From positions 1-64,000 of the forward strand of contig NZ_JAFREM010000008.1 in the NCBI RefSeq assembly GCF_017377575.1: DNA of 64,000 nucleotides, in the 5' to 3' direction. The notes beneath the pieces were generated by a model. It searched no databases, was not told the DNA's origin, and worked only from the letters and a program-made list of their open reading frames with translations. The position numbers and the translations under genes are program-made. Positions 9,803 to 19,172 of the stretch are shown one piece after another. How positions within the stretch are numbered: position 1 is the first letter of the stretch; each line of letters opens with the position of its first letter. The DNA is from Candidatus Enterococcus moelleringii. GTDB lineage: Bacteria > Bacillota > Bacilli > Lactobacillales > Enterococcaceae.

Positions 9803-11059
9803 ATGGAAATCGTCAAAGATAGTGATGTGCGAACTGCCTATCAGCTGTTGAAAAACGCAGTCACACATACCCCGCTCCAGTATGATCGTTACCTGTCGGA
9901 AAAATATCAAGCTAACGTATTGTTTAAGCGTGAGGACTTGCAAAAAGTCCGCTCGTTTAAACTGCGGGGCGCTTATTATGCCATCAAGAAATTACCGGCT
10001 GCTGAATTGCAAAAAGGCGTTGTTTGTGCCAGTGCAGGAAATCATGCACAAGGCGTGGCCTACACGTGTAAGGAGTTAAACTCGCATGCTGCGATTTTTA
10101 TGCCTAGCACAACTCCGCAGCAAAAGGTTTCCCAGGTTCAGTTTTTCGGTGGCGACAATGTTGAAATCTTCTTAATTGGTGATACCTTTGACGCTTCGGC
10201 AACGGCAGCCCGTAAATACTGCGAAGAAAACAACATGACCTTTATTGACCCTTTTAACGATCCAAATATCATTGCTGGTCAAGGAACCTTGGCTTTAGAG
10301 ATGATGACGGATGCGGAAAGAGAAGGCTTCAAACCAGATTATGTCTTAGCAGCGATTGGCGGCGGCGGTTTAATCAGCGGGGTTTCTTCTTATGTGAAGA
10401 ATACTTCACCGACAACTAAAGTAATCGGCGTTGAACCAGCTGGAGCTCCTTCGATGCAAGCAGCTTTTGATAATGAAGGACCAATTGAATTGAATGAAAT
10501 CGACAAATTCGTTGATGGTGCGGCTGTCAAAAAAGTTGGCGAGATTACTTATACCCACGCCAACAAATATGTGGATGGTTTAGTTACAGTAGACGAAGGT
10601 TTAGTTTGTTCAACCATTTTAGAGATGTATGGCAAGCAGGCGATTATTGCTGAACCGGCTGGTGCATTGAGTGTGGCAGCTTTGGAACCGTTGAAAGACG
10701 AGATCAAAGGGAAAACGGTCATTTGCATTATCAGCGGAGGCAACAATGATATCAATCGTATGGCTGAAATCGAAGAACGTTCGCTGATGTATGAAGGCTT
10801 GAAACATTATTTTGTGGTTAGCTTTCCACAGCGTCCGGGCGCGTTGAAGGAATTTGTTACTGAGGTATTAGGACCAGATGATGATATTACGCGATTTGAG
10901 TACACAAAAAAAGTCAATCGTGGAGCTGGACCGGTAATCTTAGGTATTTTGCTGAAACGTAAAGAAGATCTGCCAGCGTTGTTGAAGAACATTGAACAAT
11001 TTGATCCGAATTACATTGATTTGAGTGAAAACCAGACATTGTATGGTTTATTAGTATAA
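9803..11059 (+). CDS. ilvA: Threonine deaminase (threonine ammonia-lyase), single ACT-like domain
   Basis: IlvA turns threonine into 2-oxobutyrate, the isoleucine-specific entry to the pathway. The PLP lysine is K53 in [10 protein letters not shown], and the phosphate loop is GGGGLISG (about 182). The 418-residue protein ends in one ACT-like regulatory domain (about 325-418), the short Bacillus-type biosynthetic form. The ATG at 9803 has AGGGAG eight bases upstream; an in-frame GTG at 9794 overlaps that site and is unlikely. It is the last gene of the operon and is followed by a strong terminator. Confidence 0.94.
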   Translation: MEIVKDSDVRTAYQLLKNAVTHTPLQYDRYLSEKYQANVLFKREDLQKVRSFKLRGAYYAIKKLPAAELQKGVVCASAGNHAQGVAYTCKELNSHAAIFMPSTTPQQKVSQVQFFGGDNVEIFLIGDTFDASATAARKYCEENNMTFIDPFNDPNIIAGQGTLALEMMTDAEREGFKPDYVLAAIGGGGLISGVSSYVKNTSPTTKVIGVEPAGAPSMQAAFDNEGPIELNEIDKFVDGAAVKKVGEITYTHANKYVDGLVTVDEGLVCSTILEMYGKQAIIAEPAGALSVAALEPLKDEIKGKTVICIISGGNNDINRMAEIEERSLMYEGLKHYFVVSFPQRPGALKEFVTEVLGPDDDITRFEYTKKVNRGAGPVILGILLKRKEDLPALLKNIEQFDPNYIDLSENQTLYGLLV

Positions 11060-11063
11060 AAAT

Positions 11064-11110
11064 AGAGGCTCTTGATCCTTAGCAAAAGGGATCGAGAAGC
11101 CTCTTTTTTT
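11064..11110. terminator. Bidirectional terminator between ilvA and fetB
   Basis: Long hairpin with outer arms AGAGGCT and AGCCTCT and inner GATCC/GGATC pairing. It is followed by Ts on the plus strand, with a shorter T run on the minus strand. It separates the converging ilv operon and fetAB. Confidence 0.85.
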
Positions 11111-11867
11111 AGTCGATCAACTGATACTGATCGTTGAAATAGTTTTTGTAGGCACTATAGCCGCCGATAATTGCTCCTAGGCTAGTAGCCGACAATAGCA
11201 TAAAAGTCACCATGATTTGATATTTGATGGCATGAACCGGGTCCAAACCAGCAAAAATCAAACCTGACATCATTCCTGGTAAACTAACCAGCCCCACCGT
11301 TTTAGCTGAATCAATTGTTGGCTGCATTGCCGTTTTAATACTGCGTTGTAGAATTGGTTGAGCGGCTAATTTTACTGAAGCCCCTAACGCTAATTTTTCC
11401 AAAACTTGCTGCCGTTGATCGTGAAACTGAGTATTTAAGTTCCGGTAACATAAGCCGATCGCTACCATGGAGTTGCTGGCAATCATGCCAGTAATTGGGA
11501 CAATTTGTGACGGAATAAATTGAATAGCTCCGGAAAGAATCAATACCCCCAAGGTTACATAGGTGCTGATTAAGATAGCTGCCAATGAGTGGATGTATTT
11601 TTTGTGCTGGCTGGAATTTCGTTTGTGAGCGTTCCAAGCAGCATTAAATACGATGAATAAACTCATGGCTGTGGTAAGTATATTATTGTCGACTTGGAAT
11701 ATATACTTTAAGACATAACCTACGATTACCAGTTGAATGACTGCCCGCAGGATGCTGAAAAAGATATCTTTAGATAGATCTAGTTTTTCCTTATAACTAA
11801 TTGCCACAGCGATTAGGACTAAACCAAAGGAAAGTACCAGCGATAAATTATTGACGGATAGGTTCAT
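11109..11867 (-). CDS. fetB: FetB-type ABC transporter permease (iron/metal export)
   Basis: A 252-residue integral membrane protein of the UPF0014/FetB family, with about seven hydrophobic segments and the conserved GAIQFIPSQIVPITGMIASNSM-type central region and LPGMMSGLIFAGLDP motif. In E. coli FetAB exports iron and protects from oxidative stress; the metal here is not shown by sequence. Its start overlaps the end of fetA by 20 bases, so the two are translationally coupled. It ends against the ilvA terminator. Confidence 0.85.
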   Translation of the reverse strand: MNLSVNNLSLVLSFGLVLIAVAISYKEKLDLSKDIFFSILRAVIQLVIVGYVLKYIFQVDNNILTTAMSLFIVFNAAWNAHKRNSSQHKKYIHSLAAILISTYVTLGVLILSGAIQFIPSQIVPITGMIASNSMVAIGLCYRNLNTQFHDQRQQVLEKLALGASVKLAAQPILQRSIKTAMQPTIDSAKTVGLVSLPGMMSGLIFAGLDPVHAIKYQIMVTFMLLSATSLGAIIGGYSAYKNYFNDQYQLID

Positions 11868-12501
11868 GGTCTAATTTCCCTCCTTTAATCCAAATAATCT
11901 TTTCAGCAGCTTGTATCTCAGCTTCGTCGTGAGTAACCTGCAAAATCGTGACTTGCTTTTGATGGATATGGGCAATTAATTGCTGAATGATGGCTTTATT
12001 TTGTTCATCTAAACCTACTGTGACTTCATCTAGCAATAAAATTTTCGGCAAGAATAGAATATTGCGAATTAAGGCTACCCGCTGTCTTTCACCGCCAGAA
12101 AGCTGAGTGATAGGTTTATCAAGGTAATCCTGAGGCAAATCCACCATTTCTAAATGCTGCAGCATGGTTTGCTGGTCTGGATTTTTTTCTCTTATTAAAT
12201 AGGGAAAGTCCAGGTTATCACGAACGGTATCACCAAATAAAGTCGGCTGCTGGAAACAATAAGAAACCAGTTGACGGTATTCGGTATACAGATATTCGTT
12301 CTGTTTCTTTCCATTAAAGATAATGTCGCCTGAGGTAGGTGTTGCCAACGAAGCGATCAGACGCAGCAGGGTACTTTTTCCACCGCCGGATGGTCCGGAA
12401 ATAGTGAGAAAATCAGATTCTTTAACGTCTAAATTAATGTGATCAATAATTAACTGCTGTTGCGGTTGATAACAAATGTTTTTTAATTCTAACAAAGACA
12501 T
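11848..12501 (-). CDS. fetA: FetA-type ABC transporter ATP-binding protein
   Basis: A 217-residue ABC ATPase with all motifs intact: Walker A GPSGGGKST (36-44), Q-loop in YCFQQPTLF (about 84), signature LSGGERQ (134-140), Walker B ILLLDE with catalytic E159, and His191 in VTHDEAE. The partner permease gene fetB overlaps its 3' end. An AAAGGA ribosome site lies about nine bases before the ATG. It is probably co-transcribed with the small gene and alkD-like gene upstream, since gaps are only 18 and 24 bases. Confidence 0.86.
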   Translation of the reverse strand: MSLLELKNICYQPQQQLIIDHINLDVKESDFLTISGPSGGGKSTLLRLIASLATPTSGDIIFNGKKQNEYLYTEYRQLVSYCFQQPTLFGDTVRDNLDFPYLIREKNPDQQTMLQHLEMVDLPQDYLDKPITQLSGGERQRVALIRNILFLPKILLLDEVTVGLDEQNKAIIQQLIAHIHQKQVTILQVTHDEAEIQAAEKIIWIKGGKLDHEPIRQ

Positions 12502-12519
12502 GGCTAAAATCCTTTCTGT

Positions 12520-12777
12520 TTAACGGGGAACGATAACGAACAGCTCGGGATGATTTTCCACTACCAGCTGTTTTACATGATAATTAGGATGATCAATAAA
12601 ATGGCTAGTCGCCTGATATCGGTTTAGAAAATATTCTTGGATTTGCTCTTCTGTCCACTGACGGGCTGGGAAATGCCAGAATTTCGTCCCATTTTCCATT
12701 ACGAAGACAAAACTAGAGCTCCAAGCATTTTTGATTTCCTCGGGAATGTGTGAGAGTTGTTGTTCAAAAACTTGCAT
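12520..12777 (-). CDS. Small protein of unknown function
   Basis: I do not recognise this 85-residue protein. It is soluble, without signal peptide or membrane helix, and rich in aromatic residues (FVFVMENGTKFWHFPARQW). AGGAGG lies seven bases before its ATG, which is strong support that it is translated. It sits between an AlkD-type glycosylase gene and fetA with short gaps on both sides, suggesting one transcript. No function can be proposed from the sequence alone. Confidence 0.7.
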   Translation of the reverse strand: MQVFEQQLSHIPEEIKNAWSSSFVFVMENGTKFWHFPARQWTEEQIQEYFLNRYQATSHFIDHPNYHVKQLVVENHPELFVIVPR

Positions 12778-12801
12778 AGCGATTCCTCCTAAAGCGTTAG
12801 T

Positions 12802-13515
12802 TTATTGAGAGACTTGTTGTCCCATTTTTGATTTATTTGAAATTAAGCGTGAACGTCCTTCAGTTTTGACTAAAGTCTTTAATTCCTTCAAGGCATCTTT
12901 GGCTATCCATTGTTTCGCTTTTGAAGAATCCACCTGAAGTTCTTCGGCCATTTCAATACATAGCGATTTGCTTTCTAGGCTGACTTTCCCTAATTCCCGC
13001 AAAGCCCAAGAAGCGGCTTTTTTCACTAAGAGACGCTCATCATCGGCATACTGCTGAATCAGTTGCAGATAACTGCTAATTTCATTAATCGAAAGTTTGG
13101 CATGGGTAGAAGTGTTGGCAATCAGAGTAAAAGCGGCTCTTTTCTGATAAAGCTGATCCGAAGTAATCCACTGGCGAATGTATTCGTCAAAATTCTTCTT
13201 GATGACAATGGTCTTGCACAAGAGGTCGCAGAGATCCCAAGAATGCACACCATTCATTAAAGCAATAATGTCTTCATTTGTACAATCTTTCGGTTTTAAA
13301 GCAAGAATCGTCAGCATCTTGCATTCATGATAACCCGTTTCCCATAATTGCAGCAGAAAGTCTTTGTCTTTTGGCAGCTGTTTGGCGAACTTTCTAAGCG
13401 CTGGAGTAGCCACGCCAATCGCATCCTCAGCGGGGATCCCCAGTTTAATGACATTTTGTTTGTATTTATCTGAAGCATTCTCTTGCAGGTACTGAATAAT
13501 TTCCTCGATTGTCAC
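12802..13515 (-). CDS. AlkD-type DNA alkylation repair glycosylase
   Basis: A 237-residue all-helical HEAT-repeat protein that matches the AlkD/AlkC family, which excises N3- and N7-alkylated purines without base flipping. Residues equivalent to the DNA-binding and catalytic set of Bacillus cereus AlkD are present: W93 and D97 in HSWDLCD, R126 in QKRAAF and W170 in KKAASWALR. The family length of about 235 residues fits. GAGGTG precedes the ATG at 13515. It is the first gene of a minus-strand cluster that continues to fetAB. Confidence 0.87.
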   Translation of the reverse strand: MTIEEIIQYLQENASDKYKQNVIKLGIPAEDAIGVATPALRKFAKQLPKDKDFLLQLWETGYHECKMLTILALKPKDCTNEDIIALMNGVHSWDLCDLLCKTIVIKKNFDEYIRQWITSDQLYQKRAAFTLIANTSTHAKLSINEISSYLQLIQQYADDERLLVKKAASWALRELGKVSLESKSLCIEMAEELQVDSSKAKQWIAKDALKELKTLVKTEGRSRLISNKSKMGQQVSQ

Positions 13516-13589
13516 AGCACACCTCGTTTTATTTTCTATTATCCCTCACTCTGGATTTTTCGTCTATTGAAAGTTCAAGACAAATCATT

Positions 13590-13617
13590 TTGAGTTTGAC
13601 CAATTTTGATGTATGAT
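13590..13617 (+). promoter_or_regulatory. Probable tuf promoter
   Basis: TTGAGT (13590-13595) and TATGAT (13612-13617) are 16 bases apart. This would place the start near 13624 and give a leader of about 110 bases. A second possible -10, TATACT (13681-13686), lacks a convincing -35. Confidence 0.5.
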
Positions 13618-13621
13618 GTGT

Positions 13622-13696
13622 TCACGGTTACTTACAGATAGTAACAAGTGTAAATCTTTTCATTTTTTCACGAAAAGCTATATACTATAACCGTGA
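13622..13696 (+). promoter_or_regulatory. Structured 5' leader of tuf with competing inverted repeats
   Basis: TCACGGTTA (13622-13630) is perfectly complementary to TAACCGTGA (13688-13696). A second repeat, GTTACT (13627-13632) with AGTAAC (13640-13645), shares four bases with the first, so the two hairpins exclude each other. The left arm begins at the predicted transcription start. Function is unknown. Confidence 0.45.
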
Positions 13697-13736
13697 GTTC
13701 AAAAGAGCTCAATTCATCTAGGAGGTTTGTATTATT

Positions 13737-14924
13737 ATGGGAAAAGAACATTATGATAGAAGTAAACCACACGTTAATATTGGTACCATCGGACACGTCG
13801 ACCATGGGAAAACCACATTAACAGCAGCAATTACAACGGTACTAGGCAAAAAAGGTCTTGCAAACCCTCAGGACTATGCAAGTATCGATGCTGCACCTGA
13901 AGAACGTGAACGCGGAATCACTATCAATACTGCCCACGTTGAATATGAAACTGAAAAACGCCACTATGCGCATATCGATGCTCCAGGACACGCGGACTAC
14001 GTGAAGAACATGATCACTGGTGCTGCTCAAATGGACGGAGCAATCTTGGTTGTTTCAGCAACTGATGGCCCTATGCCGCAAACTCGTGAACACATTCTAT
14101 TATCCCGTCAAGTTGGGGTTAAATATTTGATCGTCTTCTTAAACAAAGTTGATCTAGTTGATGATGAAGAATTAATCGACTTGGTTGAAATGGAAGTTCG
14201 TGAATTGTTAACTGAATATGGTTTCCCAGGTGATGATATTCCTGTCTTGAAGGGATCTGCTTTGAAAGCTTTAGAAGGCGATGCTGAACAAGAACAAGTA
14301 ATCTTGGACCTAATGGATACTGTTGATGAATATATTCCAACACCAGAACGTGACAACGACAAACCATTATTGTTGCCAGTGGAAGATGTCTTCTCAATTA
14401 CTGGACGTGGTACTGTTGCATCTGGACGTATCGACCGTGGTAAAGTAAATGTCGGCGATGAAATTGAAATCGTTGGGATTAAACCTGAAACTCAAAAAGC
14501 GGTTGTTACTGGACTAGAAATGTTCCGTAAGACATTGGATTACGGTGAAGCTGGAGACAACGTTGGTATTCTATTACGTGGGATCACCCGTGATCAAATC
14601 GAACGTGGTCAAGTTATTGCTAAACCTGGTTCAATTACACCACATACTAAGTTCAAGGCTGAAGTATATGTGTTGTCGAAAGAAGAAGGTGGCCGTCATA
14701 CGCCATTCTTTAACAACTATCGTCCACAATTCTACTTCCGTACAACAGACGTTACCGGTAACATTGTTTTACCAGAGGATACTGAAATGGTTATGCCTGG
14801 GGACAATGTGACAATCGAAGTTGATTTGATTCACCCAATCGCAGTAGAAAAAGGGACAACTTTCTCTATTCGTGAAGGTGGACGGACTGTTGGTTCAGGT
14901 ATCGTAACTGAAATTGACGACTAA
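13737..14924 (+). CDS. tuf: Elongation factor Tu, solitary copy (tufB-like)
   Basis: A complete 395-residue EF-Tu: G1 GHVDHGKT (about 19-26), G3 DAPGH (about 81), G4 NKVD (about 136) and both beta-barrel domains. It carries aminoacyl-tRNA to the ribosome. AGGAGG lies upstream of the ATG. The gene stands alone, with its own promoter and terminator, away from rpsL-rpsG-fusA. From memory of the families, its wording ([55 protein letters not shown]) is closer to streptococcal EF-Tu than to enterococcal TufA. This fits the horizontally acquired tufB reported in many enterococci. A second tuf elsewhere in the genome is expected. Confidence 0.93.
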   Translation: MGKEHYDRSKPHVNIGTIGHVDHGKTTLTAAITTVLGKKGLANPQDYASIDAAPEERERGITINTAHVEYETEKRHYAHIDAPGHADYVKNMITGAAQMDGAILVVSATDGPMPQTREHILLSRQVGVKYLIVFLNKVDLVDDEELIDLVEMEVRELLTEYGFPGDDIPVLKGSALKALEGDAEQEQVILDLMDTVDEYIPTPERDNDKPLLLPVEDVFSITGRGTVASGRIDRGKVNVGDEIEIVGIKPETQKAVVTGLEMFRKTLDYGEAGDNVGILLRGITRDQIERGQVIAKPGSITPHTKFKAEVYVLSKEEGGRHTPFFNNYRPQFYFRTTDVTGNIVLPEDTEMVMPGDNVTIEVDLIHPIAVEKGTTFSIREGGRTVGSGIVTEIDD

Positions 14925-14932
14925 TTACTGAG

Positions 14933-14960
14933 AAAGCACCGCAGCCGCGGTGCTTTTTTT
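14933..14960 (+). terminator. Terminator of tuf
   Basis: GC-rich hairpin AAAGCACCGC/GCGGTGCTTT with a four-base loop and a T run, nine bases after the tuf stop. Confidence 0.92.
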
Positions 14961-15013
14961 CTTTCTTTCCCGCATCAAGTAAGCTATGATTAAAAGAAAA
15001 GGTGAGGGATTAG

Positions 15014-16051
15014 ATGGAAAAAATTTTTGTAAGTCCGGGTATGTATTTGCAAGGTGAGAATATTTTAGCTTCGCGGTTTGATGAATTGCTACAGTTTGGA
15101 AAAAAAGGTTTAGTTGTTACGGATACATTTGTCTATCAATTGATTGGTGAAGATTTAATTTATCGTTTAACTCAATCCGGGTGTCAAATAACTGTTTGGC
15201 TAGTGGACATGGGAGATGAAGCTAGTTTGCCAGCAGAAACAGAGTTTGTTTTGGCACTTGGCGGGGGAAGAGCAATTGACCTTGGGAAATCGTTAGCCTT
15301 GCGGGAGAAATTAGCTTGTATTGTAGTACCGACATCAGCGGCTACCGACGCTCCGGTTTCTCGTATTTCTGTGGCTTATGACATGGAGGGCTATTTCCAA
15401 AAATATCGCTATTTTTCCAAGGGACCTGATTTAGTTTTTGTCGATACAGCTATTTTGGTGAATAGCCCGGTTCATTTTTTGACCTCGGGAATTGCTGACG
15501 GACTATCTACTTATGTTGAAGCACGAACGGTTTGGGAGAATGATGGAATCAATACGCTTGGTGGACGCCCGACATTAGCCGCCCAAGCATTGGCTGAAAA
15601 GTGTCGAGAGGTTTTGTTAGCAGAAGGACTTGCTGCCGCAGCGGATAATAAGGAGAAAAAAGTGACGCCGTCATTTGAAGCAGTGGTAGAAGCGAATACT
15701 TTGTTAAGCGGTTTAGGTTTTGAATCTGGCGGACTTAGTATAGCTCATGCGTTGCACAATGCATTAACTAGTTGTTATGGGAAAGAGCTAAAGGCTAGTC
15801 ACGGACAAATTATTGCTGTAACTACCTTGATTCATTTAAAAGTTGAAGGGTGTCCTGAATTATCTGAATACCTAGACTTCTTCAAAGGATTGTCTTTACC
15901 AACGACAATTACTGAATTAGGCCTGCAGTTGGATGAACCTGAAATTATCAAAGTAGTGGACTTAGCTTTCGATGAAAATGATGGAATTGTTCGCAGTGGA
16001 GTAAATGTGACGAAAGAGGAAGTAATCGCAGGGATCCAAGCATTTATATAA
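15014..16051 (+). CDS. gldA: Glycerol dehydrogenase-like iron/zinc alcohol dehydrogenase
   Basis: A member of the GldA branch of iron-containing alcohol dehydrogenases, which oxidises glycerol to dihydroxyacetone with NAD. The metal ligands fit D162 (GIADGLSTYVEA), H245 (SIAHALHNA) and H263 (ASHGQ), and the family string GFESGGLSIAHA is present. It is 345 residues, about 20 shorter than typical GldA. Roughly a dozen residues are missing before the NAD loop, and the loop reads GGGRAID where GGGKxxD is usual. Substrate or activity may therefore differ. It has a GGTGAGG ribosome site and its own terminator, so it is a single-gene unit. Confidence 0.82.
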   Translation: MEKIFVSPGMYLQGENILASRFDELLQFGKKGLVVTDTFVYQLIGEDLIYRLTQSGCQITVWLVDMGDEASLPAETEFVLALGGGRAIDLGKSLALREKLACIVVPTSAATDAPVSRISVAYDMEGYFQKYRYFSKGPDLVFVDTAILVNSPVHFLTSGIADGLSTYVEARTVWENDGINTLGGRPTLAAQALAEKCREVLLAEGLAAAADNKEKKVTPSFEAVVEANTLLSGLGFESGGLSIAHALHNALTSCYGKELKASHGQIIAVTTLIHLKVEGCPELSEYLDFFKGLSLPTTITELGLQLDEPEIIKVVDLAFDENDGIVRSGVNVTKEEVIAGIQAFI

Positions 16052-16053
16052 AA

Positions 16054-16098
16054 AAGAAGTGACCGCAGGTAAATTCCAGCGGTCACTTCTTTTTTTAG
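16054..16098. terminator. Bidirectional terminator between gldA and glnQ
   Basis: Perfect 13-base stem AAGAAGTGACCGC/GCGGTCACTTCTT followed by Ts on the plus strand and a T-rich stretch on the minus strand. It serves the converging gldA and glnPQ units. Confidence 0.92.
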
Positions 16099-16832
16099 AT
16101 ATTTAAAACCTTGTCTAAGAAATCTTTGGTTCGTGGATTATGCGGGTTGTTAAAGATCTGTTCAGGTGTACCATCTTCTAAGATTTTCCCACCATCGGTG
16201 AACATCACGCGATCGGCTACTTCTTTGGCAAAGCCCATTTCGTGGGTAACGATAACCATCGTCATCCCTTGATGTGCTAAATCCTTCATAACGTTTAGTA
16301 CATCGCCAACCATTTCTGGATCTAGGGCAGAAGTTGGTTCATCGAAAAGCATCACATCTGGATTCATTGCCAGCGCACGAGCAATCGCCACCCGCTGCTT
16401 TTGTCCACCAGATAAACTATCAGGATAAACATCTTTTTTCTCAGCCAAACCAACTCGTTCCAAAAGTTCAACTGCTCGTTCTTCGGCTTTTTCCTTTGGT
16501 TCACCTTTCAAATCTAAAGGAGCCAAAGTGATATTTTGCAACACAGTTAAATGTGGGAATAGGTTAAAGTGCTGGAACACCATTCCAATGTGTTGACGAA
16601 CTAAGTTGATGTCGGTATTTTTATCAGTTAAATCTTGGCCATCAATAATGATCTGACCTTCTGTTGGATCCTCTAAGCGATTCATGCAACGCAGGAAGGT
16701 GGATTTACCAGAGCCGGAGGGTCCGATAACACAAACCACTTCGCCTTCTTTAATCGTAACGTTCAGATCATTCAAGACCGTGTTATCGCCAAATTTCTTC
16801 ACTAAATGATTAATTACAATTTTTTCACTCAT
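16095..16832 (-). CDS. glnQ: Glutamine/polar amino acid ABC transporter ATPase
   Basis: A 245-residue ABC ATPase of the polar amino acid uptake family. Motifs are intact: Walker [10 protein letters not shown] (about 34-42), signature [15 protein letters not shown] (about 140), Walker [15 protein letters not shown] and the H-loop VTHEM. It follows the fused receptor-permease gene by one base, which is the glnPQ order known from lactococci and enterococci, so it powers glutamine and probably glutamate or asparagine uptake. It ends at the shared terminator with gldA. Confidence 0.94.
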   Translation of the reverse strand: MSEKIVINHLVKKFGDNTVLNDLNVTIKEGEVVCVIGPSGSGKSTFLRCMNRLEDPTEGQIIIDGQDLTDKNTDINLVRQHIGMVFQHFNLFPHLTVLQNITLAPLDLKGEPKEKAEERAVELLERVGLAEKKDVYPDSLSGGQKQRVAIARALAMNPDVMLFDEPTSALDPEMVGDVLNVMKDLAHQGMTMVIVTHEMGFAKEVADRVMFTDGGKILEDGTPEQIFNNPHNPRTKDFLDKVLNI

Positions 16833-16833
16833 C

Positions 16834-18990
16834 TTAATTCACCTTCTTATCTAAGCGATTCGCTAATTTAGTTAACAGCGTAATCAAGACCAAATACATT
16901 ACAGCAATAATTAAGTAAACATAAGAACTTTGTGTTGTCCGAGCTACAATGATTTTACCCGTTTGCAGTAATTCAACTACACCGATAGCTGAGATAATAG
17001 TAGTATCTTTCAAACTAATAACGAACTGGTTGATGAAAGATGGAATCATTATTTTAACAGCTTGCGGCAACACAATTTTTTGCATGGTTTTATTGTAGGA
17101 AAGTCCTAAACTTCGTGAGGCCTCCATTTGACCAATCGGTACGGCATTAATCCCGCCGCGGACAATTTCAGCAATATACGCACTAGCATTTAAAGTTAAG
17201 GTGATAATACCGGCAGCAAAGTCAGGAATTATAATTCCTGTCATACCTGGTAATCCAAAGAAAATGAAGAAGGCCAATACCATCATTGGAATTCCGCGAA
17301 TCACATCAATATAAAGACCAGCAAATATTCGAAGTCCTCTAACTGGCGAAACCCGGAACAATCCGAAGATAACCCCTAATACAATTGCCAGTGCAAAGGA
17401 AACAAGTGCCAGAACAATGGTTTTCCACAATCCTTCTAATAGGGCAGGGTAGTTGTTTTTCAACAAACCGCCAATAGTGGATTCATCTACGCCATCGTCA
17501 CTAGCCGAAATACTGTCATCTCCAATGTGCGTACTTAGGATTTGATCATATTCACCGGTGCGGCGCATCTCTTTCAAGCCTTCGTTGAACATTTCAACCA
17601 GCTCAGCGCTTTCGCCTTTCTTAACAGCAAAACCGTATTCGCCGCCAGATTCACGTTCAATCGGGGTTTTCAAATCTTGTCCTTGTTGAACAGCGTAACC
17701 AATAACTGGATAATCATCCATCATGGCATCAATCGAGCCAACCTTTAACGCATCATATAATTGATCAGCTGCATCAAAGTTTTTGATGGAGTAGCCATAT
17801 TCGTCTTCGTGAGCTTTTAAGAAATCGGCACTTTCGGTTCCAACTTTTGCGCCGACTGTTTTGCCATCTAAATCTTCATAAGAAGTAATGTCATCATTGT
17901 CTTTGGCGACAGCTAATTGAATTCCGCTTTGGAAATAAGGCTCACTAAAGTCATAATTTTCTTTTCGTTCATCAGTGATTGTCATACCCGCAATCATGCC
18001 ATCAGCCTGACCAGACTCTAGAGCCTGCATAGCTGAGGAGAAGCCGATAAATTTGAACTCAAGATTAAAACCTTGCAGTTCTGCAGCCCGGTTCAACAGG
18101 TCTACATCAATCCCTTTATATTCGCCATCACTGTCTTGATATTCAAAAGGTGCAAAGGCAGAGTCGCTAGCAATAACGTAAGTATCCTTTTTCGGTTCAA
18201 CCTTTTTCATCTCGCCAGTAGGAGCCATGTCGCCAGTAGCGATGTATTCGCTGACGATCTCGTCATAAGTTCCGTCTGCTTTTAAATCTTTCAAGCCTTG
18301 ATTGAATTTCTCCAACAACTCTTTATTTTCACCTTTTTTTACAGCAAAGCCGTAAGAACTGCCGACTTCATAATCGCCAACCATTTTGAAAGGCTGCCCA
18401 TTGTTTACTGCATATCCTAAAACCGGATAGTCATCGAAAATTGCTTGGACATTGTCATTGGATAAGGCATTATACAATGCATCCGCTGCTTCGTACTGCT
18501 TAATACTATAGCCATACTTATCTTTGTTGTCCGCTAAAAAAGTTGCACTTTCAGTTCCGATTTTGGCAGCAACTGTTTTACCCTTAAGATCTTCGTAGCT
18601 TGTGATGTCCTTGTTATCTTTGTGAACAGCCATCTGAATCCCGCTGTCGAAGTAAGGATCCGAGAAATCAAATGTTTTTTTACGATCTTCGGTAATGCTC
18701 ATTCCGGCAATCATTCCATCCAACTGATCAGACTGCACACCTTGAATAGACGGGTCAAAACCTAAAGGTCTAAGATCAACCTCAAAACCTTGATCTTCCG
18801 CTATTTTATTGATTAAATCCACATCAATTCCGATATAATTGCCATCTGAATCTTGGAACTCAAACGGTGCGAAAGTTAAGTCAGTTCCTATCTTGTAGGT
18901 CGTCGCAGCATGACTTTTTTCACTGAAGCCAAGTGTTATAATACTTGCCACCATCAGTATCAAGATTGATAAAAGTCTTCGTTTTTTCAT
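16834..18990 (-). CDS. glnP: Glutamine ABC transporter: two fused substrate-binding domains plus permease
   Basis: A 718-residue fusion: signal peptide or N-terminal anchor (1-28), two homologous periplasmic-binding-type domains in tandem (about 30-250 and 268-490; both begin [19 protein letters not shown]-like), and a HisM/GlnP-type permease domain (about 515-718, with the EAA-loop region [11 protein letters not shown]). This matches GlnP of Lactococcus, where two such domains differ in affinity for Gln and Asn. AGGAGG lies before the ATG. It is first in the glnPQ unit, and a GlnR-like box lies upstream. Confidence 0.93.
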   Translation of the reverse strand: MKKRRLLSILILMVASIITLGFSEKSHAATTYKIGTDLTFAPFEFQDSDGNYIGIDVDLINKIAEDQGFEVDLRPLGFDPSIQGVQSDQLDGMIAGMSITEDRKKTFDFSDPYFDSGIQMAVHKDNKDITSYEDLKGKTVAAKIGTESATFLADNKDKYGYSIKQYEAADALYNALSNDNVQAIFDDYPVLGYAVNNGQPFKMVGDYEVGSSYGFAVKKGENKELLEKFNQGLKDLKADGTYDEIVSEYIATGDMAPTGEMKKVEPKKDTYVIASDSAFAPFEYQDSDGEYKGIDVDLLNRAAELQGFNLEFKFIGFSSAMQALESGQADGMIAGMTITDERKENYDFSEPYFQSGIQLAVAKDNDDITSYEDLDGKTVGAKVGTESADFLKAHEDEYGYSIKNFDAADQLYDALKVGSIDAMMDDYPVIGYAVQQGQDLKTPIERESGGEYGFAVKKGESAELVEMFNEGLKEMRRTGEYDQILSTHIGDDSISASDDGVDESTIGGLLKNNYPALLEGLWKTIVLALVSFALAIVLGVIFGLFRVSPVRGLRIFAGLYIDVIRGIPMMVLAFFIFFGLPGMTGIIIPDFAAGIITLTLNASAYIAEIVRGGINAVPIGQMEASRSLGLSYNKTMQKIVLPQAVKIMIPSFINQFVISLKDTTIISAIGVVELLQTGKIIVARTTQSSYVYLIIAVMYLVLITLLTKLANRLDKKVN

Positions 18991-19022
18991 AACAAACCTC
19001 CTATAGTGTTATCGTTGGTCTT

Positions 19023-19052
19023 ATTATATGTTAGAACGGCAAAAGAAAACAA
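19023..19052 (-). promoter_or_regulatory. Promoter of glnPQ
   Basis: On the minus strand TTGTTT (19052-19047) and TATAAT (19028-19023) are 18 bases apart, about 35 bases before the glnP start codon. Confidence 0.65.
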
Positions 19053-19101
19053 GAGGTACACGCGTTCGCACGAAAAAAAACAAAAAAATCCTGACATGAT
19101 A

Positions 19102-19118
19102 TGTCACGAAAGTTAACA
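19102..19118. promoter_or_regulatory. GlnR/TnrA-like operator upstream of glnPQ
   Basis: TGTCACGAAAGTTAACA fits the GlnR/TnrA consensus TGTNA-N7-TNACA at every defined base. It lies about 95 bases upstream of the predicted glnP start site and about 75 bases before the uvrB promoter. GlnR controls glutamine transport in related lactic acid bacteria, so glnPQ is the likely target. Confidence 0.6.
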
Positions 19119-19172
19119 TGGAGTGTTTTAAGGAAAATGTAAGATACCATGAAAGATAAGGATAAAAAATAG

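Noticed and set aside
16834-18990. Possible gene duplication or assembly error inside glnP, seen as a long internal repeat
   Set aside because: Two tandem substrate-binding domains are the normal architecture of this GlnP type and the copies are clearly diverged.
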